A stretch of DNA of 45,334 bases from Candidatus Velthaea versatilis (GTDB lineage Bacteria > Vulcanimicrobiota > Vulcanimicrobiia > Vulcanimicrobiales > Vulcanimicrobiaceae), in the NCBI GenBank assembly GCA_003134035.1, contig PLAE01000157.1:1-45334 (forward strand), in the 5' to 3' direction. The notes beneath the pieces were generated by a model, which ran no database searches, had not been told where the DNA came from, and saw nothing but the letters and a program-made list of their open reading frames with translations. Below are positions 1 to 8,699 of this stretch, in pieces. The translations under genes and the position numbers were made by a program. Positions within the stretch are counted from its first letter, which is position 1. Every line of letters begins with the position of its first letter.

Positions 1-18
1 GTGCCGATAGGGACGGCG

Positions 19-884
19 ATGATCTTCCCCCGCTGGGCGGTGTTGGCCCTCGTGCCGCTCGCCGGATGTTCGCATGCCGTCGGGTACAGCGCCGCCGGCG
101 GCGCGACGGTGGTCGCAACGACCTCGACGCTTGCTTCCCTCGCGGAGGGCGTCGTCGGCGACCCGAGCCGGGTCCGCAGCCTGGTCCCGGTGGGAGCTTC
201 GCCCGAGGATTACCAGCCGGCGCCGCAGGACATCGAGGCGATCCACGATGCCAATGTCCTGGTCGAAAACGGAGCCAACCTTGAAGGCTGGCTGCAATCC
301 GACCTGGATAACGCCCGCAACGCGAAGCTGACCGTCGTGGTCTGTGCCGACGATCTGCCGGTCGTCGACAGCAATCCGCACCTCTGGATGGACCCCGAGT
401 ACGCGCGCGCGTACGTTCGTAAGATCCGCGACGCGCTCATGTCGGCCGACCCGCCCAACGCCGCCACGTATCGCCGCAACGCCGCTTCCTACGACGGACA
501 ACTCGTCGCGCTCGTGACGCGAACCAGAAAGAAAATCGCGACCATCCCGCCGGCTCAACGCACGATGATCATCTTCCACAATGCTTTCCTCTATTACAAT
601 GCGCGTTTCGGGTTGCGGACCATCGGCGTCGTCGAAATCCATCCGGGTGCCGAACCCAGCCCGCAGCACATCGCGGAAATCGTGGGCTTGGCGCGGGCCA
701 ATCACGTTCGGGCTGTGTTCGCCGAGCCCGAATACAGCCCGAAGCTCATTCAGGCACTCGCGGACAGTGCGGGCATCCGAACGGTGGAGAGTCTGTACGA
801 TGACTCGGTCGGCGCCGATGCGAAGGTCGACAACTACATCGGGATGATCGACTACGATACCGACACGATCGTGAACGCGCTCAA

Positions 885-888
<4 letters not shown>
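19..888 (+). CDS. Metal ABC transporter substrate-binding lipoprotein (ZnuA/TroA family)
   Basis: Binds Zn2+ or Mn2+ outside the membrane and delivers it to the permease encoded two genes downstream. The chosen ATG gives a short signal peptide ending in a lipobox (LVPLAGC, Cys17), so the protein is a lipoprotein. A GTG at position 1 is in frame and the window begins there, so a slightly longer start cannot be excluded. Expected metal ligands of the cluster-9 family are visible: His in HLWMDP, His in IIFHNAF, Glu in FAEPEYSPK and an Asp in SLYDDS near the C-terminus. The His-rich loop typical of ZnuA is absent, so zinc and manganese cannot be told apart. Length (289 aa) is normal. Its stop overlaps the start of the ATPase gene by 4 bases, so the three transporter genes are one operon. 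Confidence 0.9.
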
Positions 889-1630
<742 letters not shown>

Positions 1631-1634
<4 letters not shown>

Positions 1635-2458
1635 GCGGAATTCTCGCACCGTTCGCCTTCGAGTTCATGCAGCGCGCTTTTGTCGCCGCGCTGGTCGTCG
1701 GTCTGTTGTGTTCGATGATGGGCACGTACGTCGTGCTGCGCAAGTTGGCGTTCATCGGCGACGGTCTCGCGCACGCTTCGTTCGCCGGCATCGCGATCGC
1801 CTATCTGCGCGGGTTGAACTACGCGTTCGGCGCGGGCGTCGTTGCGGTCGTCACCGCGCTGAGCATCGGCTTCGTGCACCGGCGCGCGAAAGTTTCGCTC
1901 GATACGTCGATCGGCGTGCTGTTCACCGGCGCGTTCGCACTCGGCATTTTTGTCATGAGCCGCTCGGCGCGTTCGACGGTCGATCTGCAAAGCTACTTGT
2001 TCGGCGACATCTTGGGCGTGTCGCGCGGCGATCTGATCGTGATCGTCGTGCTCGCGCTGCTCGTCGCGTTCGTGGTCGCGTCGCTCTACCGGCCGCTGCT
2101 CTACACGTCCTTCGATCCGACGGTCGCGCAGGCCAGCGGCATTCACGCCACGTTCGTCGACGACGTGTTGCTCGTGCTGCTGTCACTAACGATCATCGTC
2201 TCGCTGCAGTCCGTCGGCATCATCCTCGTCGCGGCGCTGCTCGTGACGCCGGCCGCGGCGGCGGCACAGCTCACGCGCCGCTTCGTGCCGATGCTGCTGC
2301 TCTCGGGGGTGTTCGGCATCATCTCCTCGGTCGGCGGATTGTATCTCTCGTACGAATTGCGCTCGGCCAGCGGCGCGACGATCGTGCTCCTCGCAACGCT
2401 GATCTTCTTCGCCTCAATCGGCGTCAGCGCAGTGCGTCGGCGGCGGGTTTCTCCATGA
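1631..2458 (+). CDS. Metal ABC transporter permease (ZnuB/MntC-like, ABC-3 family)
   Basis: Integral membrane subunit (275 aa) of the same importer, with about eight hydrophobic segments. The family hallmark near the N-terminus, RKLAFIGDGLAHASFAG, is present. The GTG start was chosen because it overlaps the ATPase stop by 4 bases (GTGA) and gives a normal-length protein; the frame is open further upstream, but that lies inside the ATPase gene. The last 35 bases overlap the 3' end of the convergent S53 protease gene. No fourth gene follows, and no regulator (Fur/Zur/MntR) is visible inside the window. Confidence 0.92.
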
Positions 2459-4184
2459 GAACGCCGAGCCCCGAAACCGCGTCGTAGCCGACCCGCGCGC
2501 TGCAGCCGTGCGGTTCGATCGCGGCGCACCCATACACGGGTTTGGGCAGCGGCGGGATCTGGCCGCGGAAGTCGGGCGGGAGCGGCGCGCGCTGCGGACG
2601 CAGCGTGTTGTCGGTGTAGCCGCGATCATTCTCGCGCTGCACGTCGCGGAACGCCGTGGGCGCCGCTTTGGCCAAGGCGTACAGATCGCCCGCGATCGTG
2701 AGCCGCCGCGCCGGGGGCACGAACGAGTCGATCGCGGCGAGCTGGCCGCCGACGATCGCGGCGCTCTCACTCGTGCCGCCGACGCCCCCGAGGCCATAGC
2801 CGTGCCAGTAGATCCGCAAATGGCCGGCGGCGTCGGCCGAGACGTCGGGCACCATCCGGGTCTTGATGAATTGGGGCGAGAACTCGAAGGCGCCGGCCGC
2901 GTCCTGCCAGGCGGGCCGCGGTTCGAGCGATAGACCGCCGCCCGTCGCGTGTTCGCCGTCGTTCCACGGCGCATCGTCCCAGGCGCCGTCGCGGTCGCCG
3001 ACTTGCGTGCCGCCCGCGCAGATGACGTACGTCGAAACGCACGGGTACGCCACGGCGGGCGTTTCGATGCCGGGCACGCGGTAGCCGTAGGCTCCGTCGT
3101 CGCCGGCCGGCACGATGAGCGGAATGCCGCGGACGATCGCCTCGAGCATCGGGATCGGCGGCTTCCCGTAGAGGCCCGCGACCGCTCCGAGCGCCGGACC
3201 GAGCGTGAAAGGAAAAACGAGGACCGTCGGTGCGTCGCGGTCATCGAGCGCGCGCTCGAGCGCAAGCGTCCCGTCGTTGCCCGCGGAGCAAACGTCTTCG
3301 TAGTCGAGCACGATCGTCGCCAGCGGCGCCATCGTCAGCGCGGCGTCGGCGTCGAGGGCCGGCTCTTGGCCGCGGTCGTCGCGCCCGCACTGCGAAGCCG
3401 GTGCCTTGAAGGCGAAGCTGCGCTCGACGACGCGTTCGGCGGTCGCGCCCGGCGGCGCACCCTCGTTGCTCAGAAACGGCGCGACGTCGCGCAGATCGAA
3501 GCGGTCCGAGGCATCTTCGATGATCGAGATCCGCTCGTTGCCGCCGCCGTTGGGAATCGCCTGGTAGGCCTCGCGCAGCTTGACCGGCGTGTACCAATCG
3601 CCCCGAAACAGGGTGAAGGACGGCGCGTCGGCGAGGCGCGGTGTGTTGGCGGCGACCAGGCCGTGCACCGCTCGAATCTGCGGCAGCGGAACGATGAGCG
3701 GGCCGCTCGGGGCGACCGCGGTCCGCTCGCCGGCGGTGTAACGCTCGAAGTGCACGGAGAAGGCGCGCTGGGCATGCCCGACATCCATGATGCCGCCGCC
3801 GACGAGGCGGTCGCGCGAGATATAGATGTCGCTGGCCCCGTTGGCGCGCAGAAACGCGGCGAGCGCGTCGCCGTCGCGGCCGTCGCGCCCGAAGCGGGCG
3901 GCGAACGCGTCGGCGCTCATCGGCCGGCGGTGCGCGGGCGCCGCCGGATCGGTCATCGCGGCCGCCAGGCCCTCGAGATCGGCCTTGGGCTGGTACTCGA
4001 TCGCGATGCGCAGGAGCGTCCGGCTATCGGCCGGCCCGGCGGCGGTCATCCCGGCGATCAGCCCCAGCGGGACGCTGACGCGGGTCGGTTCGCTCGCGGC
4101 CGCCGCGCGCAGCGGGACCACGGCGAGCAGGGCGAGGGCGACCGCAGCGCAACTCTTGAGCCAGATTTTCGTTCGAGAGAACAC
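2424..4184 (-). CDS. S53 family peptidase (sedolisin/kumamolisin-like) with prodomain
   Basis: Secreted acid serine-carboxyl protease of 586 aa. An N-terminal signal peptide (hydrophobic residues 11-29, AAA cleavage region) is followed by a pro-kumamolisin activation domain (about residues 35-180) and the catalytic domain (about 190-580). The catalytic set is visible: Glu274 and Asp278 (EPALD), oxyanion Asp362 in PAGDDGAYG, and Ser472 in GGTSESAA. The usual Pro a few residues after the Ser (GTSxxxP) is missing here. The GTG start is preferred over an ATG 54 bases upstream because a GGAG lies 5 bases before it and because the longer form would overlap the divergent M48 gene. The 3' end overlaps the convergent permease gene by 35 bases. 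Confidence 0.88.
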   Translation of the reverse strand: MFSRTKIWLKSCAAVALALLAVVPLRAAAASEPTRVSVPLGLIAGMTAAGPADSRTLLRIAIEYQPKADLEGLAAAMTDPAAPAHRRPMSADAFAARFGRDGRDGDALAAFLRANGASDIYISRDRLVGGGIMDVGHAQRAFSVHFERYTAGERTAVAPSGPLIVPLPQIRAVHGLVAANTPRLADAPSFTLFRGDWYTPVKLREAYQAIPNGGGNERISIIEDASDRFDLRDVAPFLSNEGAPPGATAERVVERSFAFKAPASQCGRDDRGQEPALDADAALTMAPLATIVLDYEDVCSAGNDGTLALERALDDRDAPTVLVFPFTLGPALGAVAGLYGKPPIPMLEAIVRGIPLIVPAGDDGAYGYRVPGIETPAVAYPCVSTYVICAGGTQVGDRDGAWDDAPWNDGEHATGGGLSLEPRPAWQDAAGAFEFSPQFIKTRMVPDVSADAAGHLRIYWHGYGLGGVGGTSESAAIVGGQLAAIDSFVPPARRLTIAGDLYALAKAAPTAFRDVQRENDRGYTDNTLRPQRAPLPPDFRGQIPPLPKPVYGCAAIEPHGCSARVGYDAVSGLGVLMEKPAADALR

Positions 4185-4215
4185 AGGTACTCCGTGCGGA
4201 GGATGGCAACGCAAC

Positions 4216-4998
4216 ATGCAACGCAGCGCGTTCGTCAAGAGTCTCGTCGCGATGGTCGGGGTCAGCCAACTCGCCCATATCGCGGCGGCGCTGGCGCTCG
4301 ACGAAGCCGATATTGGGCGCCAATATTTTGCGCAATTGCGTGAGAGCGGCGACCTGCTCTTCGACTCGGTCTATTACGAGCATCTCAACGAGGTCGGTTC
4401 GGTGATCGCCGAAACCGTCCGTCCGCGCTACGAATATCCGATTCGGTTTTATATCGTTCGCGGCGACTCGGCCAATGCGTTTTCGGTTCCCGGCGGGAAT
4501 ATCTACGTCAACGAGCCGCTGCTCAAGCTGGCCAAAAACCGCGACGAACTCGCCGGCGTTTTGGCGCATGAGTCCGGTCACATGGTCCTGCACCACGTCG
4601 CCAAGCACATGGCGGCCGCGAACAAAATGAACACCGTCGCGACGGTCGGTTCGATTCTCGCGCAGGTCTTCGGCGGCCCGCTGGGTGGCGCTGCCGCGCA
4701 GTACGGGATGCAAAACGCCGGCGACCGCGTCGACGCCAACCTGCAGCGTCACATCGAAGCGCAGGCCGACGAAGAGGGCGCGCGCATCGTCGCCGCCACC
4801 AATACGTTCAATCCGTACGGCATGATCTGGTTCTTCCAAACGATGACCGCGACATATGGAGCGGGCCAAGTCGCCTGGACACGTTCGCATCCGCTCGATC
4901 AGCAGCGCATCGACGATCTGCACAACGAGATGTCCGCCGACCCCGCAACCTTCGGGAAATTCAAAGACACGCAGCAACGCGACGTCGCCTACTGGTAA
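4216..4998 (+). CDS. M48 family metallopeptidase, exported
   Basis: Zinc metalloprotease of 260 aa. The N-terminal 28 residues are a hydrophobic, signal-like segment. The zinc-binding motif HESGH sits at residues 118-122, and the third ligand Glu181 lies in the EAQADEEGA motif, as in the BepA/LoiP-type M48C group that handles misfolded envelope proteins. No TPR repeats follow, so this is a minimal catalytic-domain member. A GGAGG lies 13 bases upstream of the ATG. The gene diverges from the S53 protease with only 31 bases between the two starts, so both promoters must be packed together or overlap coding sequence. Substrate is unknown. Confidence 0.9.
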   Translation: MQRSAFVKSLVAMVGVSQLAHIAAALALDEADIGRQYFAQLRESGDLLFDSVYYEHLNEVGSVIAETVRPRYEYPIRFYIVRGDSANAFSVPGGNIYVNEPLLKLAKNRDELAGVLAHESGHMVLHHVAKHMAAANKMNTVATVGSILAQVFGGPLGGAAAQYGMQNAGDRVDANLQRHIEAQADEEGARIVAATNTFNPYGMIWFFQTMTATYGAGQVAWTRSHPLDQQRIDDLHNEMSADPATFGKFKDTQQRDVAYW

Positions 4999-5013
4999 GC
5001 CCCGTCTGGGCTT
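4997..5013 (+). terminator. Short hairpin at the stop of the M48 gene
   Basis: AAGCCC and GGGCTT form a 6-bp stem with a 5-base loop that starts inside the stop codon. No T-run follows, so any terminator role is weakly supported. Confidence 0.25.
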
Positions 5014-5074
5014 GACGCGTTGCCGTCGAGATCGCCGGCTCGGAACTTTTGGGCAAATCTGGCGCTAGTGAGTG

Positions 5075-5296
5075 CTAGTGCACACGGGCAGCACGGATCC
5101 CGACTGGATACATGACCGACTCAAGACTCAGATCGTAGCGCTTGCGACCGCGCTCCGGGACGATTGACAGGGACCGGACCGCATCCGCGAGGCGTGAGCG
5201 AAAGATGCTGGATTTGAGTTCGCTCTCTTCTGCGAGCCGCTCCGCGATGAGCCGAATGTCGGCTTCTGCGCGCGGCGAGAAGTTGACATCAGTCAA
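5075..5296 (-). CDS. ParE/RelE-like toxin, apparently C-terminally truncated
   Basis: A 73-aa protein starting at a TTG that overlaps the stop of a small upstream ORF (TTGA). The first about 55 residues fit the ParE fold: FSPRAEADIRLIAERL, then SLSIVPERGRKR. In ParE toxins the chain continues with two more beta strands carrying the FYRV and VLHGARD segments. Here it reads YPVG, then a divergent tail, and stops. The two other frames past the stop do not restore the missing strands. It is therefore probably an inactive or altered toxin. ParE toxins poison DNA gyrase and RelE toxins cleave mRNA; which applies here cannot be told. Confidence 0.6.
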   Translation of the reverse strand: MTDVNFSPRAEADIRLIAERLAEESELKSSIFRSRLADAVRSLSIVPERGRKRYDLSLESVMYPVGIRAARVH

Positions 5297-5424
5297 ATCG
5301 ACTGATTATCGCGCTCGGTCAGGCGTTGCTGCGCATCAGCCTCGAAGTTGGCGAGTACGGCCTGCCCTTCAGCAAGGTCGGCTTTCACTTGCTCGATGAA
5401 CGGGTTATGTCTGGGGTCAAGCAT
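5293..5424 (-). CDS. Small antitoxin-like protein (43 aa) upstream of the ParE-like ORF
   Basis: The ORF starts at an ATG and encodes 43 residues beginning MLDPRHNPFIEQV and ending in a charged, helical tail (RLTERDNQSI). Its stop overlaps the toxin start by 4 bases, the standard arrangement of antitoxin-toxin operons. The sequence is predicted to be mostly alpha-helical with no clear DNA-binding motif. It is too short for a complete antitoxin of the common ParD type, so it may be the toxin-binding remnant. Assignment rests on position and size, not on recognised homology. Confidence 0.5.
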   Translation of the reverse strand: MLDPRHNPFIEQVKADLAEGQAVLANFEADAQQRLTERDNQSI

Positions 5425-5463
5425 CGCTGTGTTCTTTCGTGGCTCAACTCCGCCGGGCGGCCC

Positions 5464-6078
5464 TCATGTCTGCAATGGGCTTTCGTCGTCCCCGTGTACC
5501 GGATGAAGGACGAACGGCACGCCTGTCCCGGCGTAGATGTCGCTAAAGGCAACGGCCATATCGAGCGAACTCAGAACGAGCGGGCCGTGATAATATTCTC
5601 GGACGGCGAAGCGCCGATCTTGCGTCCACGAATAGCAGATTGCATACTGCCGGGTCGAGTCGATGATCGCGTAATCCTTGGTCCGTGCCGACGCCATGTA
5701 CGCATCGCGTTTCTTCGTAAATTCGCCGCCGCCGTGGTCCGATAAGATCTCGATGACGAGGATCGGGAAATGGGCTGCCGGTCCTTTGCGGTCATGGGGA
5801 CTACACGATACGAAGAGGTCGCTGTAGAACGAGCCTAAGCAATTGCCGTGCGCGTCCTTCGGCACGAGTTTACGATCGGTTCCGCGCACGAAGCAGGGGC
5901 CGTCCGCCAGGGCGGGCCGGATGATCGCGGTGAGATTCGCGCTGATGGCCGCGTGCTCGTCGCTAACTCCGCCGAGTTGGATGACGGTTCCGTCGACCCA
6001 CTCGTAGCGCGATTGCTGCGTTTGTTCCCAAGCCAGGAAATCGCTCAGGCTGATGTGTTCCGGAAACGGCTGATCCAT
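5464..6078 (-). CDS. Uma2 family (DUF820) putative endonuclease
   Basis: A 204-aa member of the Uma2 group, a PD-(D/E)XK nuclease fold abundant in cyanobacteria and other environmental bacteria; biological role unknown. The N-terminal helix LSDFLAWEQTQQSRYEWVDG, then the Asp of YSDLFVSC and the Glu of ILVIEILSD correspond to the conserved D...E pair, followed by TKKRDAYM in place of the usual KL..Y segment and by DYAIID. The ATG at 6078 is preferred over one 24 bases upstream because GGGAGG lies 7 bases before it. It sits next to the toxin-antitoxin remnant, a context in which Uma2 genes often appear. No partner gene is evident. Confidence 0.8.
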   Translation of the reverse strand: MDQPFPEHISLSDFLAWEQTQQSRYEWVDGTVIQLGGVSDEHAAISANLTAIIRPALADGPCFVRGTDRKLVPKDAHGNCLGSFYSDLFVSCSPHDRKGPAAHFPILVIEILSDHGGGEFTKKRDAYMASARTKDYAIIDSTRQYAICYSWTQDRRFAVREYYHGPLVLSSLDMAVAFSDIYAGTGVPFVLHPVHGDDESPLQT

Positions 6079-6180
6079 GCTTGCGCCTCCCGCAGCCTGC
6101 ATTTCGGTCTGGACGGCTCATTGTCCCAGCCGGTTTCCGGTATGTCGATCCGGTCTTCGGCGCGTAGGGGGAGAGCAGGA

Positions 6181-6204
6181 GCGTGTCGGTTTTACCCGAC
6201 ACGC
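6181..6204. terminator. 9-bp stem hairpin downstream of the antiporter gene
   Basis: GCGTGTCGG and CCGACACGC form a perfect 9-bp stem with a 6-base loop. It lies between the antiporter stop and the Uma2 start, past the double-hairpin repeat. It could terminate the antiporter transcript, but no U-tract follows on either strand. Confidence 0.35.
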
Positions 6205-6211
6205 GGCGACG

Positions 6212-6260
6212 GGCGGCTTGCGGCGCAGCCGCAAACGCGAAGGATCGACGAAGTCGATCC
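6212..6260. repeat. Double-hairpin intergenic element, copy 1
   Basis: Two adjacent perfect hairpins: TTGCGGC-GCA-GCCGCAA, then GGATCGAC-GAA-GTCGATCC, joined by ACGCGAA. The first hairpin and linker recur almost unchanged in the two tandem copies at 40.85-41.02 kb, while the second hairpin keeps its ends and GAA loop but differs inside the stem. This copy lies directly after the antiporter stop codon. It resembles a REP/BIME-type dispersed palindromic element. Confidence 0.75.
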
Positions 6261-6262
6261 AC

Positions 6263-7435
6263 TTAGTCCGCCGGCGCGAGTCGCAGTCGCGAAATCACCG
6301 GGCCGATCGCGAGACCCTGGGCGACGAGCGTGATGAGCACCGTTCCGTAGACCGCGTCGACGAGTTGTTCGCGGAACGGAACGTTCGCAGGCAAACCGAT
6401 GACCAGTGCCACCGACAGAGCGCCGCGCATTCCCGATAGCGCGATGACCGACCGCCAGGCGGGCGGGACGCCGCGGCTCGCGAGCGGCAGCACGACATAG
6501 GCAACCGTGATCCGGGCGAACGTGATGAAGGCCAGGGTGAGCAGCACCAGGCGCGGTTCGGCGATGATTTGCCGGAACTCGATGCGAAATCCCATCAGCA
6601 CGAACACGAGGACGTTGGCAAGAAAGGCGATCGCGCTCCAAAACGCGTTGACGTCGACGGTCCCAACGAGCGACGGGAAACGCGGAAACGCGCGCATCGA
6701 GATGCCGACGACGACGGCCGCGAAGATACCCGAAAGGTGGAAGTGCTCGGCCGCCAAATAGGCGCCGAACGCTGCAACGATCGTACCGGCAACTTGCAGC
6801 TGCGATCCGTCGTTGTCGCGCAGCAGCAGTGCAACGAGCGCCGCCACCACGAAGCCGATCGCCGCGCCGCCGAGCGAGGTCGAAAGCGCCGTCCATGCGA
6901 TTTCGAGCGGCGTCGGCGGCCCACCGTGTCCGGTGAGGATTCCGATGACCACGCCGTAGAGCACGATCGCGGCGCCGTCGTTGAGCAACGACTCGCCCTC
7001 GACGATGGTCGCGAGATCGGTCGGCACGCTCAGCCGCTTGAAAACCGCCAACACCGCGATCGGATCGGTCGCGGCCAGAATCGCACCCAATAGCAAGGCG
7101 GGAATGAACGGCATCTGTCCAGTCAGCGCGAGTCCGGCGCCGACGAATCCCGCGGTGATCAGTACGCCCGGAATCGCCAGTACCGCCACCGGCAGCCAGC
7201 GGCGTTTGAGCGCGTCGGCGCGGACGTTCCACGCTGCCTCGAAAACAAGCGCCGGCAGAAAGACGAACAGCAGCGCGGGTGCGAACGCCTCGGACGACGG
7301 GATGTCGATCGGCGCCGCGACGATCAGCAGCGCGACGACATAGGGGATGCCGATTCGATCCGCGACGACGCTGACGACGACGGCGACCGCGAGCAGCGCG
7401 ACGAGCGCGGTGACCTGATGCTCGATCTCGTTCAT
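6263..7435 (-). CDS. Na+/H+ antiporter, CPA1 (NhaP) family
   Basis: Membrane cation:proton antiporter of 390 aa with about 11-12 hydrophobic segments. CPA1 hallmarks are visible in order: FLPALVFEAAWN (cation-pathway helix), GAILAATDPIAVLAVFK with the essential TDP/A region, and EGESLLNDGAAIVLY with the conserved acidic and Asn-Asp residues. It would use the proton gradient to expel Na+ or K+ and regulate internal pH. The long cytoplasmic tail found in some NhaP proteins is absent, so this is a minimal transporter. The stop is followed at once by a double-hairpin repeat, and the start is preceded by a 15-bp tandem repeat. Confidence 0.92.
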   Translation of the reverse strand: MNEIEHQVTALVALLAVAVVVSVVADRIGIPYVVALLIVAAPIDIPSSEAFAPALLFVFLPALVFEAAWNVRADALKRRWLPVAVLAIPGVLITAGFVGAGLALTGQMPFIPALLLGAILAATDPIAVLAVFKRLSVPTDLATIVEGESLLNDGAAIVLYGVVIGILTGHGGPPTPLEIAWTALSTSLGGAAIGFVVAALVALLLRDNDGSQLQVAGTIVAAFGAYLAAEHFHLSGIFAAVVVGISMRAFPRFPSLVGTVDVNAFWSAIAFLANVLVFVLMGFRIEFRQIIAEPRLVLLTLAFITFARITVAYVVLPLASRGVPPAWRSVIALSGMRGALSVALVIGLPANVPFREQLVDAVYGTVLITLVAQGLAIGPVISRLRLAPAD

Positions 7436-7449
7436 CGTGCCGCGTCATC

Positions 7450-7486
7450 GGCGCCGCGGCAAACGGCGCCGCGGCAAACGGCGCCT
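7450..7486. repeat. 15-bp tandem repeat, about 2.5 copies
   Basis: CGGCGCCGCGGCAAA is repeated twice exactly (7450-7464, 7465-7479) and followed by a partial third copy CGGCGCC. Each unit contains the palindrome GGCGCC. It fills the gap between the SDR stop and the antiporter start on the minus strand. Confidence 0.85.
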
Positions 7487-7490
7487 CGAA

Positions 7491-8699
7491 TCAAGCGGGG
7501 ACGCGCACGACGCGATACGTGTGGCCCGGCGTGCGTTCGAGAAAATGGGCGTCGGCGAGCGCTTCGAGCACCTCTTCGGTGATGGCGCGTTCATTTTTGT
7601 TGGGCATGCCCGCCCAGCGCAGCGCGATCTCTCCCAGATCGAGCACCGCGTCGGCAACGAGCAAGTCACGCACGAAGGACTCGCGCAGGCTGAGCTTTTC
7701 CATCCGCCGCCGATGCGGCTCGAGCGCCGTCTCGAATGAGACCTCGGCGTCCGCGTCAACGGCCTGCCCGCCGTCACGGTCGACCTCACCGGAGGGTCCG
7801 GCGCTTTCCGCGGCGGCCGGCGAATCCCCGGCTCCGGGTGTCGACACCGTGCTGTCGATCCAACCGCGAACCGGCGAGCCCGCTTCGGTCAAACGCGCAT
7901 ACATCCAGGCGCGGTCGGGCCCGCTGCGCGTGGCCTCGCCGCCGATCAGGCCAGGCGCGCGCTCGAGCAGCGTGTCGGTGAGCCGCGGAAAGCGCTCGGC
8001 CAGCGCGACGGCGGCGGTCTGCCAGCCGACCACGTTGAGTTCGCGCGGCGGGTCGCCGACCGAAACCAAGAGTTTGCGCGCGACCGCTTCGGGCGAAGCG
8101 AGGATCGACGCGGGCGCACCCGGCATTCCGGCGCGTTTCATAAAGGGCGTGTCGACCGCGCCGGGATCGACATAGGTGACGCTGACCCCGAGCGGCCGCA
8201 GTTCGCGCCGGAGAATGGCCGTCGCCGAACGCACCGCTGCTTTGGCCGGCGGATACGCGCCCAGTTCGCCGACGGCAACGCGCGCGACGCCGGAACCGAG
8301 CATGTAGACATGTCCGCGCGCCGCGCGCAGCGCCGCGAGCGCTTCGCGCACGAGCGCGATCGGACCGATAACATGCGTTCCGAATTGCCGTTGCAATTCG
8401 GCATCGCTCTGCGCGTGCAACGCACCAACGGACACGAAGCCGGCGTTGTTGACGAGCACGTCGATCGAACCGAATCGCGCCAGGACGCGCGCCACCAAAC
8501 CGCGCGCGTTCGCCGGCTGCGCGATGTCGAGGGCTTCGACGGCGACAAAACCGTTTTCGCCGGCGATCTTCGCGCGCAATGTTTCGAGCGCGTCGCGGTC
8601 GCGGCCGACGCCGTACACGGCGTAGCCGGCCCGTGCGGCGCGAACCGCCAGCGCGCGCCCGATCCCCGACGACGCGCCGGTAATAACGATCGTTTTCAA
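7491..8699 (-). CDS. SDR-family oxidoreductase with an extra C-terminal region
   Basis: Residues 1-250 are a classical short-chain dehydrogenase: cofactor loop TGASSGIG (7-14), NNAG (84-87), catalytic Ser136, Tyr149 and Lys153 (YPPAK). The GR..D pattern after beta-2 suggests NADP(H). A further 150 residues follow. They include an acidic, Gly/Ser/Pro-rich linker (about 283-318) and a compact charged C-terminal part (about 325-402) ending in LEALADAHFLERTPGHTYRVV, which I do not recognise. Classical SDRs are 240-280 aa, so the tail is a fusion or a lineage extension. The start overlaps the glycosidase stop by 4 bases (ATGA), so the two are co-translated. Substrate unknown. Confidence 0.85.
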   Translation of the reverse strand: MKTIVITGASSGIGRALAVRAARAGYAVYGVGRDRDALETLRAKIAGENGFVAVEALDIAQPANARGLVARVLARFGSIDVLVNNAGFVSVGALHAQSDAELQRQFGTHVIGPIALVREALAALRAARGHVYMLGSGVARVAVGELGAYPPAKAAVRSATAILRRELRPLGVSVTYVDPGAVDTPFMKRAGMPGAPASILASPEAVARKLLVSVGDPPRELNVVGWQTAAVALAERFPRLTDTLLERAPGLIGGEATRSGPDRAWMYARLTEAGSPVRGWIDSTVSTPGAGDSPAAAESAGPSGEVDRDGGQAVDADAEVSFETALEPHRRRMEKLSLRESFVRDLLVADAVLDLGEIALRWAGMPNKNERAITEEVLEALADAHFLERTPGHTYRVVRVPA

